Assembly: GCF_000015445.1 (NCBI RefSeq) | Contig: NC_008783.1 | Coordinates: 124,001-188,000, forward strand | Direction: 5' to 3' | DNA length: 64,000 nt | Source: Bartonella bacilliformis KC583 | GTDB taxonomy: Bacteria > Pseudomonadota > Alphaproteobacteria > Rhizobiales > Rhizobiaceae | Part shown: piece after piece, positions 19,768 through 30,113 of the stretch | Position numbering within the stretch: the stretch's first letter is position 1 | How the letters are laid out: each line of letters begins with the position of its first letter | Position numbers and translations under genes: made by a program | The notes under the pieces: model-generated | What the model was told of the DNA's origin: nothing | Seen by the model: the letters and a program-made list of their open reading frames with translations, nothing else | Database searches by the model: none

Positions 19768-20403
19768 ATGAAAACATTTACAATATTGTTAGATGGAGAT
19801 ATTGCTCCCACAGATAGGTTACGCACGCAAATTCGTGACAGTCGGGTGATCGCTGCTGATGGTGGAATGCGCCACGCTGCTCCATTAAATGTGCAACCTG
19901 AGCTTTGGGTGGGGGATTTTGATTCTACAAATCAGGCTTTATTGCAGCAATATTGTGATGTCCCTCGGGAGGTTTTTTCTGTTGAAAAAGATGCAACTGA
20001 TGGGGATTTGGCATGTAAGAAAGCTCTAAGCCAAGGAGCACAACGGATTATTTTATGTGGCGCTTTTGGTGGGGCAAGAAGTGACCACAGCCTTTCTCAT
20101 ATGACACAAGCGATTGCGATGGCGGAAAAAGGCCTTTCTGTCTTATTGACCAGTGGGGATGAGGAAGGGTGGCCAATTGTGCCGCAACCTTCTTCGTGTG
20201 ATTTGCCCGATGGGTGTTTGTTTAGCCTGATTGGATTTTCTGATTTGCAGGGTTTAACCATGTCTGGTGTGCAATGGCCACTTTCTGAATATACCGTCTC
20301 TTTTGGGTCTTCTTTAACCTTGTCCAATCGTGTTTGTGGAACTTTTTCTTGTCAGTTACGCTCTGGTAAAGCCATATTATTAGCCTCGCTTCCTGTTTCG
20401 TAG
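19768..20403 (+). CDS. thiN: Thiamine pyrophosphokinase
   Basis: The enzyme transfers pyrophosphate from ATP to thiamine to form thiamine diphosphate, the cofactor of transketolase encoded 5 kb away. The 211 residues show the family landmarks VIAADGGMRHA, PELWVGDFDS, KDATDGDLA and the substrate-binding GAFGGARSDHSL. The C-terminal beta domain is present. It stands alone between two gaps. A pathogen that imports thiamine would need this gene for activation. Confidence 0.9.
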   Translation: MKTFTILLDGDIAPTDRLRTQIRDSRVIAADGGMRHAAPLNVQPELWVGDFDSTNQALLQQYCDVPREVFSVEKDATDGDLACKKALSQGAQRIILCGAFGGARSDHSLSHMTQAIAMAEKGLSVLLTSGDEEGWPIVPQPSSCDLPDGCLFSLIGFSDLQGLTMSGVQWPLSEYTVSFGSSLTLSNRVCGTFSCQLRSGKAILLASLPVS

Positions 20404-20854
20404 CGTTATTCATTGTCTGCAATGGAAGTGTGTTTATAAATGGTGACAGGAAGAAAAAGTCTATTCATGTGACAAGATGAACTTATTGCAGGCTTCGGCA
20501 ATTTTCCTGTTATTGATATTTGATAGAACCACTATTGGTTCTTAAACTATAGTTTGTAATATTGTTCCTATTTATAAGTAATATTGTTCTTAATTTATAA
20601 GGGAAGCATGCCTATAAAACAGAGAAGAGGGGAGAAATTCCACATTAATATCGAGGCTGATATCAAAGCGTGGACCTTATATATGGACATGGAATTTTTC
20701 TTGTTATTTATATAGGGGTGAAGCATAATATTGTTGTCTATCGCTGTCTCCACAGAACTGTTCTTGTCTATCAATTGAAACAGGGGGAGTTAGAAGAAAC
20801 AGCACTGATGTCAAAGATATGATTATTTAGTTTTTACAAGGAAAGAATTTTGAG
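20404..20854. other. Gap after thiN with a hairpin and a 23-base near repeat
   Basis: AGAACCA (20525-20531) and TGGTTCT (20536-20542) form a 7-base stem with a 4-base loop. Next to it TAATATTGTTC...ATTTATAAG occurs twice in near tandem (about 20556-20602). No gene is seen. Confidence 0.5.
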
Positions 20855-21235
20855 ATGTTAAAACCAATTTTGACAATGACAGTCGTCTCGCTTGTTGGAT
20901 TAAGTTCTGTTGCCTGTACAATTGCTGAACGAAGAACTGCGAAATATGGTACCGGGGGTGCTGCACTGGGAGCTATAGCAGGATCAGCGTTAACAGGCAC
21001 AGCAGAGGGAACGGTTGTTGGTGCAGCACTTGGTACTCTTGTAGGGACAACTGCTGGGGTTGCTAGAAACGAACAAAAAAAGAAGAGAAATGCACAAAAA
21101 GCACCCCCTATGTGTACCTATCAGAACAGCCAAGGGAGGCAGTATCAAGCTCCTTGTCCGCAATCGCAATCTATCCAACTTTGTCAATATTCTGATGGTC
21201 GAGGTCGTCTTTATCAGGCACCCTGCCCGCAATAA
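20855..21235 (+). CDS. Glycine-zipper lipoprotein
   Basis: A short lipoprotein (126 residues) with signal peptide and lipobox LSSVAC (Cys21). Residues about 32-72 form a glycine-zipper segment (GTGGAALGAIAGSALTGTAEG...GAALGTLVGTTAGVA), typical of small outer-membrane-associated proteins. The C-terminus has two related blocks of the form C-x-Y-x(4-6)-GR-x-YQAPCPQ, about 25 residues apart, with conserved cysteines that could form disulfides. The role is unknown. It is monocistronic, with ATG at 20855. Confidence 0.75.
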   Translation: MLKPILTMTVVSLVGLSSVACTIAERRTAKYGTGGAALGAIAGSALTGTAEGTVVGAALGTLVGTTAGVARNEQKKKRNAQKAPPMCTYQNSQGRQYQAPCPQSQSIQLCQYSDGRGRLYQAPCPQ

Positions 21236-21304
21236 TCTTGTCTGACCCTATCTGCAATAACTTTGTTTGCAATAATAGTCTTTAAAGAGTGATGAGTTTG
21301 CTTG

Positions 21305-23134
21305 ATGGTACCACTCCTGCGGCTTGACCGTATTGTTTTGACCTTTGGAACAACCCCCTTGCTCGACCAAGCTTGTTTATCAGTCGGGAAGGGGGAGCGT
21401 ATTGCTCTTGTTGGGCGTAATGGATGTGGAAAATCAACACTCTTAAAAATTGCTGCTGGATTGCTGGAGCCGAGTGAAGGCGAGATTTTTCGCCATCCTC
21501 GGGCGAAGGTCCATTATGTCTCACAAAATCCTGATTGTTCAGGATTTGACGATGTAAATGCTTATGTGCACGCTGGGTTAAATGAAGCTCATGATGTGTC
21601 TTTTGTCCAGACATTGCTGCGCGATCTTGGTTTTTCTGGTAGCGAAAAGCTTGCCACCCTTTCTGGGGGAGAAAAGCGGCGCGTATCATTATTACGGGCG
21701 ATTGCTGAACAACCAGACGTTCTATTATTGGATGAACCAACCAATCATCTCGATTTAGCAACCATTGAATGGCTTGAAGGCACTTTATGTTCTCTAAACT
21801 CAGCACTTGTGGTCATCTCGCATGATCGGCGGTTTTTAGAAACGGTGACACAATGTGTCGTCTGGCTTGATCGTGGCCGGACCAAAAAGCTTGAAAAGCG
21901 TTTTTCTGAATTTGAAACTTGGCGCGATAAAGCTTTAGAAGAAGAAGCGCTTGATCAGCATAAACTCAGCCGGCAAATTGCGCGAGAAGAACAATGGGTG
22001 CGCTATGGGGTGAGTGCACGGCGAAAGCGCAATGTGCGGCGTTTGGCCGAGTTAAAAGAACTGCGACAGCAGCAGAAAAATTATCAAGCGGTGCCAGGAA
22101 AGGCACTCTTTTCCGCTGCGGACAGTCATGATTCTGGCCAATTGGTGCTTGAAGCTAAGAAAATTACAAAATCCTATGGTGAGCGCGTGATTGTGAAGGA
22201 TTTTTCCTTGCGCATTCAGCGTGGCAATAGGATCGGCTTTGTGGGACCAAATGGGGTTGGAAAAACGACCTTGCTTTCTCTTCTTATAGGTCATGAAAAG
22301 CCAGATAGTGGAATGATTAAGCATGGGCATAATCTGGCAATGGCTCTGCTCGACCAACAGCGCATTGTCAATGAAGAAGAAACGGTGGCACATTATTTAA
22401 CCGGGGGGCGGGGTGATAGTTTGGTGATCAATGGGCAAGAGCGCCATGTTGTATCCTATATGAAAGATTTTTTATTTGCGCCGGAGCAAATGCGCACACC
22501 ATTGAAAGAATTATCTGGTGGGGAGCGTGCGCGTTTAATGTTGGCACGGCTTTTATCGCAACCAGCAAATTTTTTAATTCTCGACGAGCCGACCAATGAT
22601 CTAGATATGGAAACATTGGATTTGCTGCAAGAATTCATTGCTGATTTTCCAGGCACAGTTATGGTTGTCAGCCATGATCGCGATTTTTTAGACCGGACTG
22701 TAACACATACTATAGCTCCACAAGGGGATGGGCAGTGGATTTTGTATGCGGGTGGGTATAGCGATATGATCGCGCAAAAAAAACAGGCTGAGTTTGTGCG
22801 GCGTCAAGATCAGCAAAAGCCCGTTACTGCCCCGCGTGAGCGGACAAAGCAACCCTTGCCGCGTGAGGGAACATCTTTACGCAAATTGTCTTATAAGCAA
22901 GTTTATGCGCTTGAAACACTGCCGAAAAGCATTGATATTTTAGTTCATGAGATCCAAATACTTGAAAAAGAATTGTCTGATCCTACACTCTATTGTTCCG
23001 ATAAGGCGCGTTTTGAGCATTTATCAGCTGCACTGGAAGAGAAGAAAAATCTTTGTGCACAACAAGAAGAGAAATGGTTGAATTTGGAACTCTTGCGTGA
23101 AGAGATCGAAAAGGAGCTTTGCTCTTCGGATTAA
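21305..23134 (+). CDS. ABC-F family ATPase (Uup-like)
   Basis: This soluble tandem-ATPase protein (609 residues) has no membrane domain, so it probably acts on ribosomes or DNA intermediates rather than in transport. First nucleotide domain: [25 protein letters not shown]. Second: [25 protein letters not shown]. The inter-domain linker is basic and helical. A C-terminal coiled-coil of about 70 residues ([15 protein letters not shown] onward) is the Uup hallmark. ATG at 21305 is used. The 3' end overlaps gapR tail-to-tail by 4 bases. Confidence 0.92.
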   Translation: MVPLLRLDRIVLTFGTTPLLDQACLSVGKGERIALVGRNGCGKSTLLKIAAGLLEPSEGEIFRHPRAKVHYVSQNPDCSGFDDVNAYVHAGLNEAHDVSFVQTLLRDLGFSGSEKLATLSGGEKRRVSLLRAIAEQPDVLLLDEPTNHLDLATIEWLEGTLCSLNSALVVISHDRRFLETVTQCVVWLDRGRTKKLEKRFSEFETWRDKALEEEALDQHKLSRQIAREEQWVRYGVSARRKRNVRRLAELKELRQQQKNYQAVPGKALFSAADSHDSGQLVLEAKKITKSYGERVIVKDFSLRIQRGNRIGFVGPNGVGKTTLLSLLIGHEKPDSGMIKHGHNLAMALLDQQRIVNEEETVAHYLTGGRGDSLVINGQERHVVSYMKDFLFAPEQMRTPLKELSGGERARLMLARLLSQPANFLILDEPTNDLDMETLDLLQEFIADFPGTVMVVSHDRDFLDRTVTHTIAPQGDGQWILYAGGYSDMIAQKKQAEFVRRQDQQKPVTAPRERTKQPLPREGTSLRKLSYKQVYALETLPKSIDILVHEIQILEKELSDPTLYCSDKARFEHLSAALEEKKNLCAQQEEKWLNLELLREEIEKELCSSD

Positions 23135-23394
23135 GTCATCCCGAGAGCATTTTTATACAGTTGAATAACCGCTTCTTCTTCCATGCGCTTATGGTCTTCT
23201 TGTTTGCGTAATCCAACAATTTTGCGCACGGCCTTACTATCAAAACCAGAACCTTTAAGTTCTGTGTAGACATCTTTAATATCATCGGCAATCGCTTTTT
23301 TTTCTTCTTCTAGCCGTTCAATACGTTCGATAAAAGAACGTAATTGATTGACGGATATGGCGTGTGTTTGATCGCTAGCGGTGTTCATTTTCAT
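23131..23394 (-). CDS. gapR: GapR family DNA-binding protein (DUF2312)
   Basis: The 87-residue protein belongs to the alphaproteobacterial DUF2312 family. Its Caulobacter member GapR clamps overtwisted DNA ahead of replication and transcription. The core [46 protein letters not shown] is nearly invariant in the family. It converges on the ABC-F gene with a 4-base overlap. The 420-base upstream gap contains an AT-rich hairpin. Confidence 0.93.
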   Translation of the reverse strand: MKMNTASDQTHAISVNQLRSFIERIERLEEEKKAIADDIKDVYTELKGSGFDSKAVRKIVGLRKQEDHKRMEEEAVIQLYKNALGMT

Positions 23395-23814
23395 TTTCTC
23401 CAGATGAGTATGTTATTAACTTTAAGTCATTTATCGATGAACTTTTAAAAGAAATTTATGTTGGGGATGCATGAAGAACAGGGCGAAAGTCAAGTTTTTC
23501 GCTTTTCTTTACACATTAACATTAAAAAAATATCTGTAAATAAGAGTAATGCAAAGATTGCAAAGAAAATCATAAGAGAAAATTATGATTAAAAATAAAA
23601 AATTTTTCTTTTTCATAATTGCCCCTTTGGGAAAAGGATAAAAATTGAAAAAAGGCGTGCTATTCGATGCAGAAGACTTCACAAAATCTGAAAGAAAGAG
23701 AAGGGATTTATGGTTTATTGTATAGGCTGTTGTCGCAAAAGTGGAGGGAGGGATATAAAGGAGCAACATGGGGCATTGCAAAATATTTTTCTAAAGAAAA
23801 TAAGAGGAATATTG
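23395..23814. other. Gap between gapR and the DUF1036 gene with an AT-rich hairpin
   Basis: AATTATGA (23581-23588) pairs with TCATAATT (23613-23620). The A-rich and T-rich inner segments extend the stem, giving a hairpin of about 40 bases between divergent promoters. Small frames on both strands are AT-driven and not supported as genes. Confidence 0.4.
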
Positions 23815-24258
23815 GTGAATATTTTTCTTTTATTCTCATGTTTGGACTATGCACAAGCTGATTTTCGGGTTTGTAATGAGACACAGGGGCCTGTGGGGGT
23901 TGCTCTTGGTTACCGTGCTCCTTCAGGATGGGTGAGCGAGGGGTGGTGGGTTGTGCCAACAGCAGAATGTAAAACCTTAATTGATGGGCAGTTGATATCG
24001 CGATTTTATTATATGCATGCTGAAGATGCTGAGAGAAAAAATGGATGGAACGGCCCTGTGACAATGTGTGTGAAAGATAGTTCTTTTTTGATTGAAGGGG
24101 TCCATGATTGTTTTGCTAGAGGGTTTCAAAAGGCGTATTTTGAAGAAATTGATACTGGCAATCAGATTAATTGGACGGTTCAGTTAACAGAATCATCTTT
24201 GTTTGATAATCCTGCTTTGAATAGACCTCAAGTGAAAAAGGATCCTTCTTCGCCATAG
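23815..24258 (+). CDS. DUF1036 family exported protein
   Basis: The mature part matches the DUF1036 family found in alphaproteobacteria. Recognisable segments are FRVCNETQGPVGVALGYRAPSGWVSEGWW, ARFYYMHAEDAERKNGW-like, MCVKDSSFLIEGVHDCFARGF and DTGNQINWTVQLTE, with conserved cysteines. The function is unknown. The predicted signal peptide is short. GTG at 23815 follows AAGAGGAATATTG, but a much stronger site AAGGAG precedes an ATG at 23768 in another frame, which ends after eight codons. A one-base slip would join the two and give a better signal peptide. Confidence 0.75.
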   Translation: MNIFLLFSCLDYAQADFRVCNETQGPVGVALGYRAPSGWVSEGWWVVPTAECKTLIDGQLISRFYYMHAEDAERKNGWNGPVTMCVKDSSFLIEGVHDCFARGFQKAYFEEIDTGNQINWTVQLTESSLFDNPALNRPQVKKDPSSP

Positions 24259-24632
24259 GCATTGCACGCTCGTATGAGCGTGCACATTCGTAAAAGGATT
24301 GTTGCCACGAACACTCGTGAGCTCGTGCACTTTAGTTTGCTATTTAAGTGTGCACTTTACTATAAGCGCATACGTTCGTGAGAAAGGATTGTGGTCATCG
24401 CTATGAGGATGAGCACTATGCGCACGCACATTTGTGAAAGATGTTCCCATTGCCATGAAGGTGAACTAGAGTCTTGAAAATGCTGTTTTAAAGGGCTGCT
24501 TATTTTAATATGCCGTCTTTGTGCGGATCACTTTTCGTTAATTATTGGGCGCGGATTTTGCTGGGTGCGGATCAGATGTCTTGGCAAAAATTTCACTGAT
24601 TAAGTATCTTGCAAAAGTTGCACTGATGATCA
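24259..24632. other. Gap between the DUF1036 gene and zapA with related short segments
   Basis: After the hairpin at 24264-24283 the DNA contains loosely repeated pieces of the form CGTGAG-AAAGGATTGT...GCCACGA / TCGTGAGAAAGGATTGTGG (about 24285-24460). I saw no coding frame and could not fold a convincing 6S RNA, which lies downstream of zapA in some relatives. Confidence 0.4.
24264..24283. terminator. Perfect hairpin after the DUF1036 gene
   Basis: GCACGCTC (24264-24271) and GAGCGTGC (24276-24283) pair perfectly around a 4-base loop, and a flanking T-A pair extends the stem. It starts 6 bases after the stop. No T tract follows. Confidence 0.5.
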
Positions 24633-25016
24633 TTAACGATCTGTTGGCTCGCTCTCTTGCTGTAAATTAAGAGGATGTGCATCTTTGCGTAATTCTTGAG
24701 TTAGTTTTTCAATGCGCTTGGTTGTTTCCTGTATAATTTGGATAATGTGATGGTCTTGTTCCTGACTTTGTTGTAAAAGAGTTGCGTAGCTTTCCTGTAA
24801 TTTTTGGTACTCTTGCTTAATTTCTTCTCTTTCATCGAGAATCATAATACCGGCCATAACCGATAAACGGTGATCGCCAATTTCCCCAAAATTATTTTTT
24901 AAATGTGTGATATATTGATCTAATTGCGCAGCAAGTTTTGTAAGATAGTCTTCTTGCCCTTTATCACAAGCCATACGATACACTTTACCATCAATGGTGA
25001 CTGAAATAGTTTCCAT
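24633..25016 (-). CDS. zapA: Cell division protein ZapA
   Basis: This FtsZ-ring stabiliser (127 residues) crosslinks FtsZ filaments at the division site. The N-terminal domain METISVTIDGKVYRMACDKGQEDYLTKLAAQLDQYI is typical. The rest (about 75-115) is a long coiled coil, as expected. It is directly downstream of the DUF4164 gene (13 bases) on the same strand, so the two are probably co-transcribed. The position divergent from transketolase is standard in Rhizobiales. Confidence 0.9.
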   Translation of the reverse strand: METISVTIDGKVYRMACDKGQEDYLTKLAAQLDQYITHLKNNFGEIGDHRLSVMAGIMILDEREEIKQEYQKLQESYATLLQQSQEQDHHIIQIIQETTKRIEKLTQELRKDAHPLNLQQESEPTDR

Positions 25017-25029
25017 ATATTTTAAGCCT

Positions 25030-25305
25030 TTATCGATCGAGGAGAGTGCGAATAGCTTCCATGGCTGTGATAAGCCGTCTGGAAACTTCCTTGTTGGCTT
25101 CTTTTAACCGTTCTGCACGCGCTTCAGAGTTATCAAGTTCTTGAGCAAGACGGTTGCGATCTGCGTTCATGTACTGAATTTCCTCTTCCCACTCATTATG
25201 TTTATCCATGAGAATATTGTGATTAATAATTGTGGTTTCTAGAGTCTTCAGTGCATTATCTAATTTCTTGAGCACTTCTGGCAAAGCAGTAGTCTCTTGA
25301 TTCAT
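25030..25305 (-). CDS. DUF4164 coiled-coil protein
   Basis: The 91-residue, almost entirely helical protein has heptad-like content (LKKLDNALKTLETTI, ERLKEANKEVSRRLITAMEAIRTLLD). It matches the DUF4164 family encoded immediately upstream of zapA in Rhizobiales. The ATG at 25305 follows AAGGGTGAAATCGTT. Its adjacency suggests a division-related role with ZapA, but this is not established by the sequence. Confidence 0.8.
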   Translation of the reverse strand: MNQETTALPEVLKKLDNALKTLETTIINHNILMDKHNEWEEEIQYMNADRNRLAQELDNSEARAERLKEANKEVSRRLITAMEAIRTLLDR

Positions 25306-25602
25306 AACGATTTCACCCTTTATCATTTTTTCACAAAAACAAATCATTCATCTTATTTTATAGTGAATTTATCCTTAAATATGTAAAATCTTTTGGCAAG
25401 AAAAGCATCAGAGACATGTAAATTAAAAACTAGATTTTTTGAGACTATTAGCATAAATGGTAAAAACTAGTAAGATGGAGGAAAGAAATATAAACACGTG
25501 ATCACAAAAGGGTTCTATGAAAAGTTGCAGTATTTCTCAAATTAGCCGTATTTCTCGAATTATCAGAGATAGAAAAATCAAACAAAAGCAGTGTTATAAC
25601 TC

Positions 25603-27603
25603 ATGATGAATACTAAGCAACAAACACAAATGGCCAATGCGGTTCGGTTTCTTGCCATTGACGCAATTGAAAAAGCAAAGTCTGGTCATCCTGGTTTGCC
25701 AATGGGGGCAGCCGATATTGCGACAGTTCTTTATACACAATTTTTAGTCCATGATCCTAAAAATCCTCATTGGGTCAACCGTGACCGTTTTGTTCTGTCG
25801 GCAGGGCATGGGTCTATGTTACTTTATGCTGTCCTCTATTTATCTGGCTATGAAGATATCTCTTTAGAAGAAATTCGCAATTTTCGCCAGATGGGGTCTA
25901 AGGTTGCTGGCCATCCAGAATATGGACACGCTGCAGGTATTGAAACAACAACCGGGCCATTAGGCCAAGGGTTGGCTAATGCTGTGGGTATGGCACTGGG
26001 TGAGCGTTTGCTCAATGCTCGCTTTGGCGATTTAATTAACCATTATACTTATGCCTTGGTCGGCGATGGCTGTTTGATGGAAGGGATTTCTCAAGAAACG
26101 ATTGCTCTTGCGGGCCATTTAAAACTTCATAAGCTCATTGTTTTATGGGATGATAATAATATCTCCATTGATGGAGAAATTTCACTAACCGACAGTACAA
26201 ACCAAGAAATGCGCTTTAAAGCATGTGGATGGAATGTCATAAAGGTTGATGGACACAACCAAACAGCTATAGCCCATGCTTTGACAGCAGCAAAAAAGTC
26301 TAATCGGCCAACTTTAATCGCCTGTAAAACGACCATTGGTTTTGGTGCTCCCAAAAAGGCAGGAACCAATAAAGTTCATGGTGCACCTTTGGGAGAAGAA
26401 GAAGTCGCCGCAACGCGTGAAGTTTTGGGGTGGGAGTTTGAGCCATTCATGGTTCCAGCGGATATTCTTGATTGTTGGCGCTTGGCAGGCTTGAATGCTG
26501 CAAAAAAACGACAGGAATGGGAAGAAAAATTAGCTGCGTTACCAATCGAAGAGCGGGTTCGGTTTGAATGTTTTGTGCGTGGTGATCTCGTCAGTAATTT
26601 TGACGAAGTTTTGGAGGCGTATAAAGAAAAGCTTGTAGCAGAGTGTCCTACTGTGGCAACGCGTAAAGCTTCAGAAATGGTTTTGGATGTCATTAATGAA
26701 GTGGTGCTGGGAACCATTGGTGGGTCAGCTGATTTAACGGGCTCTAATCTAACAAAAAGCAGCCAAATGAGCAAAATTACAGCAGATGATTTTTCAGGCC
26801 GCTATCTCCATTATGGGATTCGTGAACATGCGATGGGGGCCATCATGAATGGCTTAGCGCTTTATGGCGGTTTTATCCCTTATGGCGGAACTTTTCTATG
26901 CTTTGCTGACTATATGCGCCCTGCTATGCGCTTGTCCTCTTTAATGGGGTTGCGTGTGGTTTATGTCATGACGCATGATTCTATTGGTCTTGGCGAAGAT
27001 GGCCCAACTCATCAACCGGTTGAACATTTGGCCGCGTTGCGCGCTTTGCCTAATCATTATGTTTTTAGACCTGCGGACGCTATTGAAACTGTCGAATGTT
27101 GGCAATTGGCTTTAAAATCTCTCAAGACGCCCTCTACCCTAGCGTTAAGTCGGCAAAATTTGCCGCTTGTGCGCCGTGAGCATACAGGAAACAATCTGTG
27201 CTTATTGGGGGCGTATGAGTTGCTGACAGATGGTGATGATGCACAGGTAACTTTGTTTGCCTCAGGTTCAGAAGTTGAGATTATTGTGCAGGCGCATGCT
27301 CTGTTAGAAGCAGAGGGGATTGCATCCCGCGTGGTTTCTGTGCCTTGTTTTGAATTATTTTTTGAACAATCTGTTGCTTATCAGAATGCGTTGATTGGGA
27401 ATTCCCCTGTGAAGATTGCTGTTGAAGCTGCCATCCGGCAAGGGTGGGAGCGCTTTATTGGTCAGGATGGCATTTTTATTGGCATGGAAGGGTTTGGTGC
27501 CAGTGCGCCGATGGATGAATTATACAAGCATTTTGGTATTACATGTGAAAATATTGTCACGGTGGTGAAAGAAAAACTCCAAAAAATAAATGAGGAATCG
27601 TGA
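25603..27603 (+). CDS. tkt: Transketolase
   Basis: This thiamine-diphosphate enzyme moves two-carbon units between sugar phosphates in the pentose phosphate pathway (666 residues, full length). The N-terminal domain has [13 protein letters not shown] and the cofactor signature [12 protein letters not shown]...[10 protein letters not shown]. The middle domain contains FRPADA and [18 protein letters not shown]. The C-terminal domain is complete. It starts a run tkt-gap-pgk-fba on one strand. Its stop is two bases from the gap start codon, so the two are translationally close. The upstream gap holds two related GTATTTCTC-AATTA pieces. Confidence 0.97.
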   Translation: MMNTKQQTQMANAVRFLAIDAIEKAKSGHPGLPMGAADIATVLYTQFLVHDPKNPHWVNRDRFVLSAGHGSMLLYAVLYLSGYEDISLEEIRNFRQMGSKVAGHPEYGHAAGIETTTGPLGQGLANAVGMALGERLLNARFGDLINHYTYALVGDGCLMEGISQETIALAGHLKLHKLIVLWDDNNISIDGEISLTDSTNQEMRFKACGWNVIKVDGHNQTAIAHALTAAKKSNRPTLIACKTTIGFGAPKKAGTNKVHGAPLGEEEVAATREVLGWEFEPFMVPADILDCWRLAGLNAAKKRQEWEEKLAALPIEERVRFECFVRGDLVSNFDEVLEAYKEKLVAECPTVATRKASEMVLDVINEVVLGTIGGSADLTGSNLTKSSQMSKITADDFSGRYLHYGIREHAMGAIMNGLALYGGFIPYGGTFLCFADYMRPAMRLSSLMGLRVVYVMTHDSIGLGEDGPTHQPVEHLAALRALPNHYVFRPADAIETVECWQLALKSLKTPSTLALSRQNLPLVRREHTGNNLCLLGAYELLTDGDDAQVTLFASGSEVEIIVQAHALLEAEGIASRVVSVPCFELFFEQSVAYQNALIGNSPVKIAVEAAIRQGWERFIGQDGIFIGMEGFGASAPMDELYKHFGITCENIVTVVKEKLQKINEES

Positions 27604-27604
27604 A

Positions 27605-28612
27605 ATGAGTGTTCGTGTTGCCATTAATGGGTTTGGTCGTATTGGGCGCGGTATTTTGCGTGCTGTGGTTGAAAATGAGCGCCAAGATATTGAAGTTGTA
27701 GCGGTTAATAGTTTAAGTCCTATAGAATTAAATGCACATTTATTACGCTATGATTCAGTGCATGGGCGTTTTCCTGCAACGGTGAAAGTAGTTGGGAATG
27801 CTTTGGAAGTTGGTGGGCGTTTGGTTCAAGTAACAGCATCGTCCGATCCAGTACAGTTACCGTGGAAAGATTTAGATATTGATATTGCTTTGGAATGTAC
27901 GGGTAAATTTACAGCACGTGACCAAGCAAGCGCTCATCTGGGAGCAGGGGCAAAGCGTGTTCTCGTTTCTGCTCCTTCTGAAGGTGCTGATTTAACAGTG
28001 GTTTATGGGGTTAATCATCGCGATTTGAAAAAGGAGCATCAGGTTATTTCCAATGCTTCTTGTACAACCAATTGTTTGGCGCCTGTGGCGCAAGTGCTGC
28101 ACGAGACGGTGGGTATTGAAAAAGGCTTTATGACAACGATCCATTCTTATACAGGGGATCAAAATCTGTTAGATGCAACCCACCGTGATCTTTATCGTGC
28201 ACGGGCTGCGGCTCTTTCCATGATCCCGACATCAACAGGAGCGGCGAAAGCCGTGGGCTTGGTTTTGCCAAAATTAAAAGGTTTATTAGATGGCGTATCT
28301 ATGCGTGTTCCCACTCCGAATGTCTCTGTAGTTGATTTGACATTTACTTCTCAACGTTCCACCAGTGTGGAAGAGATTAATGCGGCTTTATGTGCGGCCT
28401 CAAAAGGAGTGCTTAAAGGCATTTTGGGCTATACAGAGGAAAAGCTTGTGAGCTGTGATTTTAATCATGATCCACATTCAGCCATTGTGCAAAGTGACCA
28501 AACTAAAGTGATCGATCATCGTTTGTGTCGTGTTTTGGCTTGGTATGATAATGAATGGGGTTTTTCAAACCGCATGATCGATACAGCTGTTGCTGTGGCT
28601 AAAACTTTGTAA
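27605..28612 (+). CDS. gap: Glyceraldehyde-3-phosphate dehydrogenase
   Basis: This tetrameric glycolytic enzyme (335 residues) oxidises G3P to 1,3-bisphosphoglycerate. The Rossmann motif INGFGRIGR is at residues 8-15. The catalytic Cys153 lies in SNASCTTNCLAP and the partner His in TIHSYTGDQ. The conserved C-terminal WYDNEWGFSNRM is intact. The Asp that usually follows Asn at the end of the second beta strand (IND/VND, binding the adenosine ribose of NAD) is Ser here (VNS at about 34-36). This could relax cofactor choice. The ATG is 27605, one base after the tkt stop. Confidence 0.96.
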   Translation: MSVRVAINGFGRIGRGILRAVVENERQDIEVVAVNSLSPIELNAHLLRYDSVHGRFPATVKVVGNALEVGGRLVQVTASSDPVQLPWKDLDIDIALECTGKFTARDQASAHLGAGAKRVLVSAPSEGADLTVVYGVNHRDLKKEHQVISNASCTTNCLAPVAQVLHETVGIEKGFMTTIHSYTGDQNLLDATHRDLYRARAAALSMIPTSTGAAKAVGLVLPKLKGLLDGVSMRVPTPNVSVVDLTFTSQRSTSVEEINAALCAASKGVLKGILGYTEEKLVSCDFNHDPHSAIVQSDQTKVIDHRLCRVLAWYDNEWGFSNRMIDTAVAVAKTL

Positions 28613-28910
28613 AAGAAAAAAGTTTTTAAGTTTCTACTTGAGAAAAAGCTTATCATACGGGTGTCTTCCCATAAGCCAATAGGGATAGTAGCGCGTGTCT
28701 ATGCGTTTGAGTAAAATGAAAGAGCCGATTGTCTCACTCATTATGAAGTGTCTAATCCATTATTCAAGAGACAATGCTGTTTCCATGGGACAAGAAAAAA
28801 CTGTTTAGACAGATATCCATAAGTTTTTTTGAAAATCTCTTTTTAGGAGGAGAAAATTTGAAAGAAAAGCGACAGTGGTGAGGGGTTAGAAAAGGAGGAT
28901 AAGCGCAGTG
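28613..28910. other. Gap between gap and pgk
   Basis: About 300 bases without a gene. It ends with a strong ribosome binding site, AAAGGAGGATAAG (about 28892-28904), for pgk. No convincing terminator or repeat is seen. Confidence 0.4.
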
Positions 28911-30113
28911 ATGAAGTTTCGTACAATTAATGAAGCGAATGTTTCTGGAAAGCGTGTATTGGTGCGCGTAGACTTTAATGTACCGATGTCACAAGGTAAG
29001 GTCTGTGATAATACGCGTCTTGAGAGACACAAAGAAACGATTTGTGCGCTGCAAAAACGCGGTGCTAAGATCATTCTTCTTTCCCATTGTAGCCGCCCCA
29101 GGGGCAAGATTGTGCCGGAATTGTCTTTGCGCCCTGTTGCAAAGGCACTAGAAACTATTATGGGACAGCAAATTTTCTTTGTTGAGGAGTGTATTGGGGC
29201 TCCCGTACAGACAGCGGTTGAAGCTTTGCAAGAGGGGCAGATTCTTCTTTTAGAAAATCTCCGTTTTTACAAGGAAGAAGAAGATAATAATGCTGATTTT
29301 GCTGAAGCTTTAGCACAACAGGGTGATCTTTATGTGAATGATGCTTTTTCGGTGTCTCATCGTGCGCATGCTTCTGTTGAAGCGATCACACATTACCTGC
29401 CTTCTTATGCGGGCATGGCGCTGCAGCGCGAATTGCAGGCTTTAGAAAAAGGGCTTGACAATCCAAAGAAGCCAGTGACCGCTATCGTGGGAGGAGCCAA
29501 GGTTTCGAGTAAGCTTTTTGTGCTCAATCATTTGGTGACAAAGGTTGATTATTTGGTGATTGGCGGCGGGATGGCCAATAATTTTTTAATGGCGCAAGGT
29601 CATAATGTTGGCAAATCCCTTTGTGAACCTATGCTTATGGATATGGTCAAAGATGTTATTGAAAAAGCACGTGAAAGCCACTGTACACTTGTTTTACCTG
29701 TTGATGCGGTGGTGGGATTACAGTGTGAAACAGGAACACCGCATCATCATTGTATGATTGAAGCGATCCCTGATGAAGGGATGATTTTGGATATTGGAGA
29801 GCATTCTATTGCGCGTATTAATACGGTGATTGATGCCTCTGCGACCCTTGTGTGGAATGGGCCGCTTGGTGTTTTTGAAGTGTCTCCTTTTGATCATGGA
29901 ACGATTGCCGTTGCACGCTATGCGGCAGCGCGCAGCCAGAAAGGCCATTGTGTGTCGATTGCGGGAGGCGGAGACACGGTTTTTGCTCTTAACCATGCTG
30001 GGGTTGCTGATGATTTTACCTATCTTTCAACGGCAGGGGGAGCTTTTTTGGAATGGATGGAAGGGAAGACCCTTCCTGGTGTGCTCGCTTTGATGCAAGA
30101 TTTAAAGAATTAA
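28911..30113 (+). CDS. pgk: Phosphoglycerate kinase
   Basis: This glycolytic enzyme (400 residues) transfers phosphate from 1,3-bisphosphoglycerate to ADP. The N-terminal signature VLVRVDFNVPMSQG and substrate-binding RPRG-type stretch (SHCSRPRGKIVPELSL) are present. The nucleotide-domain motifs VGGAKVSSKL, GGGMANNFL and the C-terminal AGGGDTVFAL are also intact. Both GTG 28908 and ATG 28911 are possible behind AGGAGG. The last 16 bases including the stop are repeated immediately downstream. Confidence 0.97.
   Translation: MKFRTINEANVSGKRVLVRVDFNVPMSQGKVCDNTRLERHKETICALQKRGAKIILLSHCSRPRGKIVPELSLRPVAKALETIMGQQIFFVEECIGAPVQTAVEALQEGQILLLENLRFYKEEEDNNADFAEALAQQGDLYVNDAFSVSHRAHASVEAITHYLPSYAGMALQRELQALEKGLDNPKKPVTAIVGGAKVSSKLFVLNHLVTKVDYLVIGGGMANNFLMAQGHNVGKSLCEPMLMDMVKDVIEKARESHCTLVLPVDAVVGLQCETGTPHHHCMIEAIPDEGMILDIGEHSIARINTVIDASATLVWNGPLGVFEVSPFDHGTIAVARYAAARSQKGHCVSIAGGGDTVFALNHAGVADDFTYLSTAGGAFLEWMEGKTLPGVLALMQDLKN

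Noticed and set aside
23509..23861. Small frames on both strands before the DUF1036 gene
   Set aside because: AT-rich, overlapping one another and the hairpin; no coding signal beyond the DUF1036 frame itself.
24259..24632. 6S RNA downstream of zapA
   Set aside because: Expected here by analogy, but I could not find a long closing stem with a central bubble on either strand; a covariance-model search would settle it.
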